This document shows, piece by piece, positions 53,513 to 64,000 of a DNA stretch of 64,000 nucleotides; within the stretch, counting starts at the first letter, position 1, and every line of letters starts with the position of its first letter. The DNA is from Nicotiana tabacum (lineage: Eukaryota; Streptophyta; Magnoliopsida; Solanales; Solanaceae), in contig NC_134103.1 in NCBI RefSeq assembly GCF_000715075.1, positions 76,261,519 through 76,325,518 of the forward strand. Direction: 5' to 3'. The translations under genes were made by a program, and so were the position numbers. Below the pieces are notes generated by a model that made no database searches, was not told where the DNA came from, and worked only from the letters and a program-made list of their open reading frames with translations.

Positions 53513-55830
53513 TCAGTCACATTTGGCTTCAATGACTTCTGCTCCCAGGCTTTTAGCTAGCTCGAGACCTGCAATCATAGCCTCATACTCGGCCTCATTG
53601 TTAGTTAATCTAGTGGTTTTGATGGATTGTCTAATAATGCCACCTATGGGAGGTTTCAGGACGATGCCAAGCCCGGACCCCTTCACATTTGAAGCACCAT
53701 CTATGTAGAGGGTCCAAACATCCGACGACGTACCCGATTTTAACAAGAGTTCTTTTTCAGCTTCGGGTACGAGGGTTGGCATGAAATCGGCAACGAAGTT
53801 CGCTAAAATTTGGGATTTAGTGGTCGTACGGGGCTGATATTCGATATCATACCCACTGAGTTCGACGGCCCATTTGTCCAATCGACCCGATAGTTCGGGC
53901 TTGTGCAAAATATTACGAAGTGGGTAAGTGGTCAAAACGCATATGTGGTGACATTGAAAGTACGGTCTTAACTTTCTAGAGGTGCTTATTAATGCAAGTG
54001 CTAATTTATCTAAGTGAGGGTATCTAGTCTCCGCTTCCCCTAAGGTCCGACTTACATAATAAACAGGAAACTGTGTACCTTGCTCTTCTCGAATTAGGAT
54101 GCCACTTAGCGCGATTTTCGATACCGCCAAGTATAAGTAAAGGTTCTCATATGTCTTTGGAGTGTGAAGTAGTGGTGGGATCGATAGGTACCGCTTCAAT
54201 TGTTCTAGCGCCTGTTGGCATTCCGGGGTCCAGGCGAAATCGTTCTTCCTTTTGAGTAGGGAGAAGAATTTGTGGCTTCGATCTGATGACCTCGAAATGA
54301 ATCGGCCTAAGGTAGCTATCCGCCTGCTCAGCCTTTGCACTACTTTCACGCTATCCACAACGGTGATGTCTTCGATGGCCTTAATTTTGTCGGGGTTGAT
54401 CTCGATTCTCCGATTCGATACCATAAAACCAAGGAACTTGCCCGATCCAACCCCGAAAGCACATTTCTCGGGGTTGAGCTTCATGTTATATTTCCTTAAG
54501 ATCTTGAACGTTTCCTGCAAATGAGTCAAATGGTCCTCTGCATGCAGGGACTTAACTAGCATGTCATCAATGTAAACTTCCATTGACTTACCTATTTGTT
54601 CTTCGAACATTTTATTCACTAGGCGTTGGTAAGTAGCTCCTGCGTTTTTAGCCCGAATGGCATTATATTATAGCAATAGGTTCCGTACTTGGTGATAAAT
54701 GAAGTTTTTTCCCGGTCCTCTAGGTTCATTCTAATTTGATTGTACCCGGAGTAGGCGTCGAGAAAAGTAAGGATCTCGTGGCCGGCTGTGGCATCGATCA
54801 TGCGATCGATGCTAGGTAGTGGAAAAGAATCTTTGGGGCATGCTTTGTTTAGATCTTTATAATCTATGCACATTCTAAGTTTGTTCCCCTTTTTAGAGAC
54901 TATAACTACGTTGGCTAACCACTCGGGATATTTTACCTCCTGAATTGATCCTATTTTGAGAAGTTTAGTTATCTCATCCTTTACAAATGCGTATTTTACC
55001 TCGGACTGTGGTCTTCTTTTTTACTTTACCGGTTTGAACCTAGGGTCCAAGCTCAGCTGGTGTGTCGTTATCGACGGTGGGATCCCTGCCATGTCTAAAT
55101 GGGACCAAGCAAAATAGTCTATGTTATCAATAAGAAATCAAATGAGTTTTTCCCTGAGTTCGGAGGTCAATCCCGTTCCCAAGTATACCTTTTTATCGGA
55201 CAGATATTCGGTTAATATGACCTGCTCCAGTTCTTCGATCGTAGATTTGGTAGCGTCGGAGTCGTCGAGGATGATGAAAGCTTGAGCTGTCAGAAACTCT
55301 TTCTTGTCATCCTCTATTTCCTGCTCCACTGGTTCGGTCGAGATTGGTGGCTGTGATTGCTATTTGGTTTCTTATCTATCTTTAGTGCTCGATCTTTTTG
55401 AGACCGATAGCGTTGGCATCGGTGTTACCTCATCAACCGCAAACATTTACTTCGTAGCATGTTGTTCCCCGTATACTGTTTTCACACCGTACGACGTAAG
55501 AAATTTCATTACTTGGTGGAGGGTCGAAGGCACTGCCTTCATATTGTGGATCAAAGGTCTTCCGAGTAGGGCATTGTATCTCATATCCCCTTCGATTACG
55601 TGGAATTTGGTATTTTGGATGGTTCCAACTACATTCACTGGTAGAGTAATCTCCCCTTTAGTCATTTCACTAGCCATATTGAAGCCGTTCAAGACCCGAG
55701 CTGCGGGCACGACTTGATTCTGCAAACCGAGCTGCTCCACTACCAAAGATCGGATGATATTCATAGAGCTACTTGGATCCACTAAAACACGCTTAACTTG
55801 AGCTTTATTTAATAGGATAGAAATTACCAG
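53513..55830 (-). pseudogene. Element E protease, reverse transcriptase and RNase H (disrupted)
   Basis: The protease has VLVDPSSSMNII near 55788 (serine in place of the catalytic-loop glycine) and NALLGRPLIHNM. RT runs from about 55120 (MCIDYKDLNKACPKDSFPLP; MPFGLKTQ) with a frameshift near 54645, and resumes at 54619. The metal-binding box YIDD is intact (EVYIDDMLVKSL, about 54580). RNase H segments follow (NLYLYLAVSKIALSGI; LYIDGASNVKGSGLGIVL; LTNNEAEYEAMIAGLELAK). A stop ends the frame at 53513-53515. Confidence 0.87.
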
Positions 55831-57642
55831 AGCGTCGTTGTGAGGTTGAGAGATGCCCTTGGCTTCTTCAATTCCGAATGATAAAGTGTCGTTGGGTACA
55901 TAACCTCGAGTTTATTTTTCCCCTGTGGCCGGTATCTTGCCGTACTTGAGCACGGGTCTCTACGGAGTATCGACCCCAACGATGAACATATGGATGATAT
56001 GCAGAGGTTCCTCTTGTTTATCCTTTTTGCTGGCATCCCTTTCTCTGAAGTGATTCCTGGCTCGGTCGCTGAGGAACTCTCGAAGGTGGCCCTCATCAAA
56101 TAGGAGGGCTACCTCTTCTCTTAATTGTCTGCAATCCTCGGTCCTGTGGCCATGCGTGCCATGATACTTGCACATCAAATTCGGGTTTCTTTGGGAAGGG
56201 TCAATTTACATGGGTCTGGGCCACCTAGTATCTTTGATTCTTCCGATCGCCGATACAATGCTCGATGCGTCGATGCTGAAATTGTACTTCGATAGTCGGG
56301 GTGCCTCTATGGGATCACCATATTTATCGAATCCACTCTTGCTCATAAGCCCCCGAGAATTTTGTCCTTGATTGTTCCGAGCGAAGTTGCGCGGCGAGCC
56401 ATTGTTCATTTGATTTGTGGCATACGGTTGATATCGGTCTCTGTTCGATCTTTGTTCTCTGTCGATATCCCTCTGGTTTTTGATAGCTGCCCTGTTCTGG
56501 TGCATGGATCTGGAAGGCAACTGGTCGTCTTTGACCCTGATTTTTGACTGATATCGGTTGTGCACATCTGCCCAAGTCATTACTGGATACTCGATTAAAT
56601 TTTGCTTCAGCCGACGTGATGCTATTGAACTTTGCTCATTCAACCCTAGGGTGAAAGCTTGGACGGCCCAGTCGTCTGTGACCGGTGACAATTCCATGCG
56701 TTCCATTTGAAATCGGGACACGAACTCCCTCAGCATTCCATTACCGTTTTGCTTTATTTTTGAAGAGGTCTGATTTCCTTGTTGCAACCTTTATGGCACC
56801 AGCATGCGCCTTTACAAAGGGTCCGCTAACATGGCAAAAGAATCAATGGAATTTAGGGGCAAATTATGATACCAAATCATCGCTCCCTTCGAGAGGGTCT
56901 CTCCGAATTTTTTCAATAACACGGATTCGATCTCATTGTCTTTCAGATCGTTACCCTTGATGGCACACGTGTAAGAGGTGACGTGTTCGTTGGGATCGGT
57001 CGTACCGTTGTATTTGGGAATTTCGGGCATACAAAATTTTTTGGGGATTGGTTTTGGGGCTGCACTCGAGGGAAAAGACTTTTGGATGAATTTCTTCGAA
57101 TCCAACCCTTTTATCATTGGTGGAGCTCCCGGGATCTGATCGACCCTGGAATTATATGTTTCTACTTTTTAATCGTTGGCTTTGACTCGTTTTGTGAGTT
57201 CCTCGAGCAATTTGATAATTTTGGGAGTAGTCCCCGATTCTTACTCATTTGACTTCACTATGGCTGGCTCCGTTCTGTGGGTGATTTCCCGAAGCGGATC
57301 GGGCTCCGACCTGCTTTGTACTTGAGTTTGGCTCTACAACTGAGCTATCGCTATTTGCTGGGCTTGTAACATCTCGAAGATCATCCGTAAGCTGACTCCG
57401 ATCTCCTCCACGTTATGGGCGTCTCGAGCTAAGGATCGAGTACCGCCCTGAATACTTTTTTCCGGTTCGGAACGTTGGTTCGCCTCAAGAGCCACTTGTG
57501 AATTGACGTCTAGTGGTACTTCGACTCGAGCTTTAGTGACATCGTTAAGTGGCCTTCCGGCCCTGGGTATCAAGTTGTTGGTTTCATCCTGAAGGCCGGC
57601 TTCATGGTCGATAGGTAAAGCCATGAATTGAGGGTTTGCCAT
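55831..57642 (-). pseudogene. Element E gag (disrupted)
   Basis: The likely start is MANPQFMALPIDHEAGLQ at 57642. The frame stops at 57336-57334 after QQIAIAQL. The capsid part resumes at 57117 (MIKGLDSKKFIQKSF; KYNGTTDPNEHVTSYTCAIK), breaks near 56812 and resumes at 56787. Conserved AFTLGLNEQSSIASRRLKQN and TWADVHNRYQSKIRVKDDQL are present. The zinc-finger-like CKYHGTHGHRTEDC lies near 56172-56131. Element E lacks the 206-bp duplication seen in D. Confidence 0.87.
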
Positions 57643-57708
57643 TGCTGATTCAGAGTTGTAAACTGGTACGTATTGCGGATTTGTATCAAACAACCACTGT
57701 TATCCTTA

Positions 57709-57726
57709 GACCCATGGTGGGTACCA
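57709..57726 (-). promoter_or_regulatory. Element E primer-binding site, diverged
   Basis: On the - strand TGGTACCCACCATGGGTC follows the 5' LTR. Compared with TGGCGCCCACCGTGGGGC in A, most differences are C to T or G to A. Confidence 0.65.
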
Positions 57727-57729
57727 AAT

Positions 57730-58286
57730 TGTTTACCCGAAAAATCAGATACTGTTGAATTTATAAGTAGTTCTAAGGATATGTGATATAGCCTGACATA
57801 AATCGTACGTAGAAGTGGAAATGTTTGGATTCTTGGCTGTAAAAATGAGATATAAATTATTGAACTAGAAGAGTGAGTGTGTTGAGTAAAAAAACTTAAG
57901 AGATTTATTATTCAATAAATAGAAGTAGTCTGTTCTTATAATGTCCCCTCTGCTTACAAGGATTCCCCCTCTTTATAGTAGGGGGATGTTACTTTATTTA
58001 TAATAATAATAATAAATACATAGTGGAGAACCCATGATAAATTGTCGCTTCCTCGATTCCTACCAAGATTCTCTCCTCTAGTGCGGTTTCAACGGCTTCT
58101 TCTTGCCTTGCGATTCGATTTGGTCATGGGCTCGATAATGATATCGAGCTGATTCCTCGATCGCTCTTGGAGCTCGAGGCTTGTATGTACTATCCTCGGA
58201 ACTCGTCTCAAGCTCTCACTTCGATCGCTTACCATTCGAGCTCGAACAAACGTACGGAAGGCCAAAATCTATTTCGACCGTATACA
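57730..58286 (-). repeat. Element E 5' LTR (557 bp)
   Basis: The + strand reads TGTTTACCCGAAAAATCAG to GACCGTATACA. Relative to the 3' LTR it lacks more than 100 bases near 58096 and has a short insertion near 57810. Confidence 0.9.
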
Positions 58287-58291
58287 TTGTG

Positions 58292-58960
58292 CAAGTTCAT
58301 AGTTGATTCTATTGCAACTTTTTGGTTACAAATTATTGAATTTGTGAGTTCAATAATCTAGTGATTTTATGTGATACAAAAATAACAATATACCCATTAT
58401 ATTTTCACAAATGGGGTTTGAGAAGAGTAGTATATATGCAGACCTTACCTTACATGGTGAAGATAGAGAAACTGTTTCCGGTATACCCTTGCCTCAATAA
58501 AAGCAAAATCACAGCAGTTATGACAATAATTTTATGTGATATTTAAGCAAAATTGAGTGATATTTTATTACAAAAATTAGTCTAGTAACTTTTTGTGATG
58601 CTTAAATAATTTTGAATTTTTTTTTATTAAAATAATTTAGTAATTCCAGTACATTTTTGAGTCAGCAGGTTTGAAATATGTGGAATTTATTACATGTATA
58701 TACATATATTAATTTGTTTTTTTTTGCATACCCTTTTTAAAAAAAAGTGGTTTGCAAGTTGACCCTCGTCACTTGGGAATTGGGATTGGGAATGGAGTAA
58801 CATTTTAATCCCCCGAAAAAGGCTTCCCAAATCCCAATTTTATAATTTTCCCATTTCTCAATTATTCACGGATCTTAGCCTGACCCGCAAACCTTATATA
58901 AAAGGTGCCCCTATCATTGGCTGTAGCATTCTCTTTCTCTCAGCTCTATTCGCTTCGTCC
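58292..58960 (+). promoter_or_regulatory. SKP1 upstream region
   Basis: The space between element E and the SKP1 start. It contains an RTE-LINE tail (58376-58500), AT-rich DNA and a TATA box, TATATAAAA, at 58895-58903, about 120 bases before the ATG. A pyrimidine-rich leader (CTCTTTCTCTCAGCTC, about 58930-58946) follows. Element E sits only about 730 bases upstream of the coding start. Confidence 0.7.
58376..58500 (-). repeat. RTE-LINE 3' tail
   Basis: ACAAAAATAACAATATACCC, CACAAATGGGGTTTGAGAAG and AACTGTTTCCGGTATACCC match the reverse complement of the RTE tail. It lies in the SKP1 promoter region. Confidence 0.65.
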
Positions 58961-59018
58961 GAGTGTTGTTAGGGATTGTAAATTCGTTTTCCAATTCACA
59001 ATTCCTCTTTACTGAAAA

Positions 59019-62000
59019 ATGAAGATGATCGTATTGAAGAGTTCCGACGGCGAAACCTTCGAGGTAGAAGAGTCAGTTGCCGTAGAGTCGCAGACAATCA
59101 AGCATATGATCGAAGACGACTGCGCCGACACCAGCATCCCTTTACCTAACGTGACGAGCAAGATCTTAGCTAAGGTGATTGAGTACTGCAAGCGCCACGT
59201 GGACGCCGCCTCTAAGACGGAAGATAAGGCCGTCGAGGACGATCTCAAGGCTTTCGATGCTGACTTTGTCAAAGTTGACCAGAGTACCCTCTTCGATCTC
59301 ATCCTGGTCTGTATCTCTTTATTTTGATACTGCTGTTTATACTAATTTTGAATTTCGTGAAGATTATTATGTGTATCTTACTTAATTCATCTAGGGTTCT
59401 GAGTAAGACCGTTAAATCCGTTGAATAGGTACTTATAAGTCATTTTAAATATGTATGAAGAAAGAGTTTTAAGTTATATGCACTGATGGTCACTTATTAG
59501 GTAATTACATGTAAATCTCTTGATAAACATTTATTAGTAATCTGATAAAATTGGTAACTAGCAGCTAAACTGCTATCAATAGTTTAATGTTCACTGATAA
59601 TGTAAAAAATCTTTATCACGGTCTTTAAAGAGGTTATCTGGAGATGTTTCGAGGCAAAAGGTATGCCGGTTTCCTGGTTTTGCGCTCAGCCCTTTCTTGT
59701 TTGCCCCGGCGATGGACGCACTAACACACCATATTCAAGGGGAGGTGCCATGGTGTATGTTATTTGCCGACGACATAGTTGTGATTGATGAGATGCGAGC
59801 CGGTGTTAACGAGAGGCTGGGGGTTTGGAGACAAACCCCTGTCTAAGGGTTTCAAGCTATAAGACGGCATACCTGGAGTGCAAGTTAGCGTTGAGCCGAG
59901 GGAAGCGGGCGTATATGTGAGGCATGAATCACAGGTCATCCCAAGTAGAGTTAGTTTCAAGTACTTTGGGTCGGTTATCCCGTGGGGAGGGGAGATCGAC
60001 GAGGATGTCACACTCCGTATTGGGGTGCGGTAGATGAAGTGGAGGTAAGTATCCGGAGTCCTGTGTGAAAGAGAGTGCCACCGATACTCAAAGATAGGTT
60101 TTATAGAGCGGTGGTTAGACCGGCCATGATGTATGGGGTTGAGTGTTGGCCTTTTAAGAGCTCACGTATCGAGAAGATGAAAGTAGCAGAAATGAGGATG
60201 TTGAGGTGGATGTGCAGGCACACTAGGATGAATAAGATTAGGAATGATGATATTCGGGAGAAGGTGAGCGTGGCTCTCATTGATGACAAGATGTGGGAAG
60301 CGAGGCTCATATGGTTTGGGCACGTACATAGGAGAAGCCCAGATGTTCCGGTAAGGAGGTGTGAGCGACTGGCTTTGGAAGGCACGAGAAGAAGTAGATG
60401 GCGGCCTAAAAAGTATTGAGGATAGGTAATCGGTCAGGACATGGCGAGGCTTCAGATTTTCGAGGACATGACAGCGAGGCTTAGATAGTTCAGGCACGTA
60501 CAGAGGAGAAACCCAGATGCTCCGGTAAGAAGGTGTGAGCAGCTGGTTTTGGAAGGCACGAGTAGAGATATAGGACGTCATAAGAAGTATTGGGGAGAGG
60601 TGATCAGGAAGGACATGGCGAGGCTTCAGATTTCCGTGGACATGGCACTTGATAGAAAGCTGTGGAGGTCGAGTATTAGGGTTGTAGGTTAGTAGGTAGT
60701 TGAGTCTTTTTCTACTTTGTACCTTTCGTTTTTTATAGTACCGGGTCTATTTAATGGATATCGCTTTTGCGTTTCATTTATTTTCTGATTTTTATGATGC
60801 TGTTATTATTCCTATGGTATCTGTTGGTGGTACTGATATTGTCTCTTTTCATCTTCTTGAGCCGAGGTTGTTTCCTCTACTCCCTCGGGGTAGGGGTAAG
60901 GTCTGCGTACACACCAACCTTCCCAAACCCCACCAGTAGGATTTTACTGGGTCGTCGTTGTTGTTGTCGTCAGTATATATAACTTAAATCCATGAAAAGT
61001 TTGTAGGGAAAGAGAACTATGTGGCTCCTCTAGTAATAGTTCCTTATAAACGAAAATTGTTGGAGTGTTATTTGGCTTGATTGTTTCCTTACTTTTTTGT
61101 TTGGGCCTTGTGGATTGGTAGTTGTGTAAACTATCAGTATTAGATTTGTGTCATCAGCTTTGCAATTTTTGATATTTTTGTTTATGTGTGGATTTATAGA
61201 AGTTTGTTAATGCACATTCATTATTTGCATAAATATTGGCACGAGATGATTTAAATGGAGTAACGTGGTCACTGAGGATTCATATAGCCGATTTCAAGCT
61301 GTTTGGGGCAGAGGCATATTTGTTGTTGTTGATGCACCTTCTACTTTTGGCTTCCATTGCCTGTGTTCTTGGCATTTATTTGCTGCAGGCTTAGCTTCTA
61401 CTCTAGTCTGCACCTGTATAAGCTTCATGGGTAATATATATTGTATAAATATAATCAATCAACTATGCTTCAATCCCAAACTAGGCAAGGTCGTCTACAT
61501 CATTCCGCCTTGGCATTTATTTGCTGCCTCAATTTTCATAGGGTGAGCTTCTACTCTAGTCTGCACCTGTATAAGCTTCATGGGTAATATGTATTGTATA
61601 AATATAATCAATCAGCTATGCTTCAATCCCAAACTAGGCAAGGTCATCTACATCATTCCGCCTTATTCAAGTCCATGACATTTCAATACGTAGTCACTCT
61701 GTTGCGGTATGCAACTAACTGCAGTTGGTTTTTAGGTGTTATTTGATGCGTTTGAACTAATGAAATAAATTTTGACCGCTTCTTTTGATAGTCTCTTATT
61801 TCTGGTAGTCTTCTTCTCCCTTTTTTCATGTTTGCTTAGTTAAAACTTAAAAGTGTATTATTATAGTGAATAATTTCCATGGCTCATTCTAAAACAATGG
61901 GTAAGAAGATATGCTTGTAAGTGTAAAGAAGATATGTTTGAGCCTTAGAGCCGGTTTGGTACTGATTATGAGGTGACGCGTACACCAGGCCCATATTGGG

Positions 62001-63155
62001 CTGAGTGTTACCATTTTGTGGCGACGCATGCACTTGGCCTCATTATTGGGCTAAGTGATTATAATAGGCGCTTGGGCAGGATCTGCTCTGCCGAAGGCTG
62101 ACATGCCAGCAGTGGGCGCAGGCACAATGTTTTATATATGTGCTTGATGATGGGCAGTTATGCCAGGCACCCGTATAGTGCTAAGTGTAAATACTATCGA
62201 TGGAATCCATTGTGATAGTGTTGATTTACGTGTATACTTGACATGTAGGCATAGAGATATACTGTCCTCATGCTAACTGGCAATTGACCTGCTTTATCCG
62301 TGTTGGGTTTTAAGCTGTTATACTTGAAAGCATGTCTAAATTCCTGAAATGAGAACGAGCTGTACTTGACATTATTGATTTACTGTTTCTACGGTTTATC
62401 CAGTATTTTCTGAACTGTTATCGGTTATTGGTACTGGCATTTGACTGTTCTGAGCTCGTATTTGTATAAATTAACTACCCAATATTCTTTTATTTAATAT
62501 TCAGATTAAGAAATTTGGATGCTTAAGACTATAAGGATAAACTTGAAGCTAGATCCACTCGCGCGGACATGTCAGTGTCTACTAGTCTGTAATACCTGTA
62601 GAACTTGTAGTCATACTTAGTTTGTTACCTTTCAGGAAACAAGTGTTAGTTTGGACATTCCTGTAGCACGGTTTGTTTACATGTTTGATATCCCTCTCTG
62701 TTCCACTCCCTGAGTTCTTGCTTGCCTTTTGAATCCTGTTGACTGTTGAGTGGCTGACAATTTCTTTTATGTGTTTCCTTTTATATTGGTCTTACATTTC
62801 CTTTTAATTATTGCTATTATATTTGCTAGTTGATGAGTTACAAGGAGCATCCCATCTAATATCTAGTTCTCTCAACTTACCTGTATAGAGATTTGGGTAT
62901 TACCTTTTTTTTGTTGAGTGCTTTTAGAGGTTAAGTTTACATTGCAGTTGCAGTAAATTGTTTGTTCTTATCTTTTTACAGGCTGCCAACTATTTGAACA
63001 TAAAGAGCTTGCTTGATCTGACATGCCAGACAGTTGCAGACATGATCAAAGGGAAGACCCCGGAGGAGATCCGTAAGACATTCAACATTAAGAATGACTT
63101 CACTCCTGACGAAGAGGAAGAAGTCAGGAGAGAGAATGCCTGGGCCTTCGAGTGA
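59019..63155 (+). CDS. SKP1: SKP1-like protein (two exons: 59019-59306, 62982-63155)
   Basis: The 153-residue product starts [18 protein letters not shown] and ends ENAWAFE. SKP1 is the adaptor of SCF ubiquitin ligases. Its N-terminal BTB/POZ-like half (about residues 1-65, including [20 protein letters not shown]) binds CUL1. Its C-terminal part (about residues 80-153, including [20 protein letters not shown] and [11 protein letters not shown]) binds F-box proteins in cytosol and nucleus. Exon 1 ends after FDLIL with a GT donor (59307). Exon 2 starts at AANYL after TTTTTACAG. As I recall, Arabidopsis ASK genes share this intron position. The length is normal for plant SKP1. No lesion is visible and the key C-terminus is intact. 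It is the only gene here that looks functional. The gene symbol denotes the family; the paralogue is not determined. Confidence 0.96.
60075..60660 (+). pseudogene. LINE reverse transcriptase C-terminal region, partly duplicated
   Basis: An open stretch (60075-60419) encodes the region after the RT core. A segment like [20 protein letters not shown] (near 60318) recurs, diverged, near 60495 with [19 protein letters not shown]. Both are followed by ARLQ-type endings. The second copy is from a tandem duplication of roughly 170 bases, or from a longer ancestral repeat. Confidence 0.7.
60870..60972 (+). repeat. RTE-LINE 3' tail (sense)
   Basis: GGGGTAGGGGTAAGGTCTGC, then AAACCCCACCAGTAGGATTT and TACTGGGTCGTCGTTGTTG. 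This is the reference form for the other tails in the window. Confidence 0.85.
61370..61663 (+). repeat. Tandem duplication in the SKP1 intron
   Basis: TGGCATTTATTTGCTGC begins both copies (61370 and 61511). Both run through GCTTCTACTCTAGTCTGCAC and end CATCATTCCGCCT. They measure 141 and 153 bases and differ by an indel near the start and a few substitutions. Confidence 0.92.
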
Positions 63156-64000
63156 ATTCGAGTCTGTTAAGCGGCGTCAATATTCTGCTGATAGATTTGC
63201 AATATCTTAGTAGATGTTATAAACAATCTTTTATATTAGTAAATATGTGACTGTTGTTTCTCGGATCTTTGACTTTGTCAGTTGAAGGGAGACAGTAGAA
63301 CCTCTTTTGCCTTTTATGCCATGGTTTCTTGTGTCCTAAATCGAAATTGAAGATAAAATCATGTTGGTAATTGATCTCCATTGTCCTCGAAGCCTAATGT
63401 GTCAGACAGACTCAGTTTGTGAGTTTGAGTGTGACTAAGAGATGGAGAAGTCCATTTTGGTGGCGATATGGTGATGGTTTTTGGCAAACATGTCCATAAG
63501 GAGAACAGACGAGGCTTGTCATGGATAGGAGTCACATACAATAAGTTTGAGCCTTATGTATTATTTGCGAGAATTTCTTTTCTCCGGCTGCACATTTTTA
63601 CTTGGGTGTAGCGGGATTATTTGTTAGACTGTCTTCTCCGTTCCTATTATGTGACGGTTTCCATGATCATTATGGATTCTGCTAGCAACATTACCCGGCT
63701 GTGGCAGGAGATTGGCTAGGTCTTATATTACTGTAGCCTTATTCAGTGACTATCTTCATGCCATTATGTCTCCATTTTCCTTCTACTTCAGCGGCCGTGA
63801 TTGTTTAAGAATCAAGTAGCTTGATCACCACTATAGCTACTTAATGTATATGTGATGCATTCTTTCTTAAAAAGCTCAAAGCAACTCTCTTAAGCAGGTC
63901 ATAGATTTGATGAACCTATTCAAGTTCCCATGTTTTGTTTATCCTATTTCATCAGATCTGAAATGTAGGAGTATATGCTTTTTGATGAACATTCAAGTTC
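63156..64000 (+). other. SKP1 3' untranslated region and downstream flank
   Basis: After the TGA at 63153-63155 the sequence is AT-rich, with possible poly(A) signals such as TATAAACAATC and TTAGTAAATATG near 63218-63247. I see no second gene up to the window end. Confidence 0.6.

Larger units (their letters stand above)
47259..58286 (-). mobile_element. Element E: complete Tat-type Ty3/gypsy retrotransposon with antisense gene
   Basis: On the - strand the order is 5' LTR (58286-57730), primer site, gag, protease, RT, RNase H, integrase, post-pol motif, tandem repeats, antisense gene (coded on the + strand), polypurine tract and 3' LTR (47908-47259). The 5-bp duplication TTGTG flanks both ends. 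It is the same family group as D but with different LTRs and many substitutions. Several frameshifts and stops disable it. Confidence 0.92.
59634..60975 (+). mobile_element. RTE-type LINE relic in the SKP1 intron
   Basis: The + strand fragments read [11 protein letters not shown], then [19 protein letters not shown] and [12 protein letters not shown], with the RT box FADD at 59764-59775. Later, [20 protein letters not shown] and [18 protein letters not shown] lie at 60135-60260. The C-terminal [20 protein letters not shown] part follows and occurs twice. The element ends in a GTCGTTGTTGTTG tail near 60970. It is 5'-truncated, internally deleted and full of stops. It lies in the same orientation as SKP1. 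Confidence 0.88.
59307..62981 (+). other. SKP1 intron (3675 bp)
   Basis: GT (59307) to AG (62981), with a pyrimidine tract TTCTTATCTTTTTACAG. It carries an RTE LINE relic (59634-60975), a tandem duplication (61370-61663) and low-complexity AT-rich DNA. At 61980-62180 there are repeated short motifs related to GGCCCATATTGGGCTGAGTG. No other gene was seen inside. Confidence 0.93.

Noticed and set aside
60075..60419. 114-codon frame in the SKP1 intron as a possible nested gene
   Set aside because: The product matches the C-terminal part of RTE LINE reverse transcriptases and is part of a decayed element.

Overview
This window looks like plant nuclear DNA, most likely from a Solanaceae species and plausibly Nicotiana. 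The lineage call is an inference from the AT-rich composition, the retroelement families, and the recurrent RTE-LINE tail common in that family. Only one ordinary host gene is supported: a two-exon SKP1-like gene (exons 59019-59306 and 62982-63155, 153 aa). It encodes the cullin-RING ubiquitin ligase adaptor. Nearly everything else is transposable-element DNA, mostly decayed.

Left part (1-7613): the 3' end of a Ty3/gypsy LTR (1-537), then AT-rich spacer with small DNA-transposon relics. These are a hAT relic (about 1186-2364) carrying a C-terminal dimerisation fragment and a nested Stowaway-like MITE, a hAT-type MITE with a perfect 8-bp target duplication (5608-5803), other MITE-like units, RTE-LINE tails and microsatellites. 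I saw no host gene there.

Middle part (7614-33711) is a nested retrotransposon cluster. Element A (7614 to about 11620, + strand) is a Tat-type Ty3/gypsy element cut off inside reverse transcriptase. It abuts a + strand Ogre-like fragment (LTR end, tRNA-Arg-type primer site and leader, about 11621-13005). That in turn abuts element B, a second Tat/Ogre-like element on the - strand (about 13006-33711). B is split by a Tekay/Del-type chromovirus (15728-25965, 5-bp duplication ACATG, 2.6-kb LTRs, chromodomain) and by a 5'-incomplete Ty1/copia element (about 27692-31606).

Right-centre part (35082-58286): two related Tat-type elements lie tail to tail. D is on the + strand (35082-46027) and E on the - strand (47259-58286, 5-bp duplication TTGTG). 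They are separated by 1.2 kb of older host sequence. Each has gag-pro-pol, a tandem-repeat tract, and a spliced-looking antisense gene with its own TATA box. E has a normal 5-bp duplication. D lacks the first 10 bases of its 5' LTR and is flanked by an unusually long 13-14 bp duplication.

Right end (58292-64000): SKP1 promoter, exon 1, a 3.7-kb intron carrying an RTE LINE relic and a tandem duplication, exon 2, and 3' flank. All transposon coding regions seen carry stops or frameshifts. I found no convincing new defence or metabolic system. The most interesting signals are the conserved antisense genes of D and E, a post-pol motif shared by copia and gypsy elements, the unusual flanks of D, and a hairpin array in the copia element.
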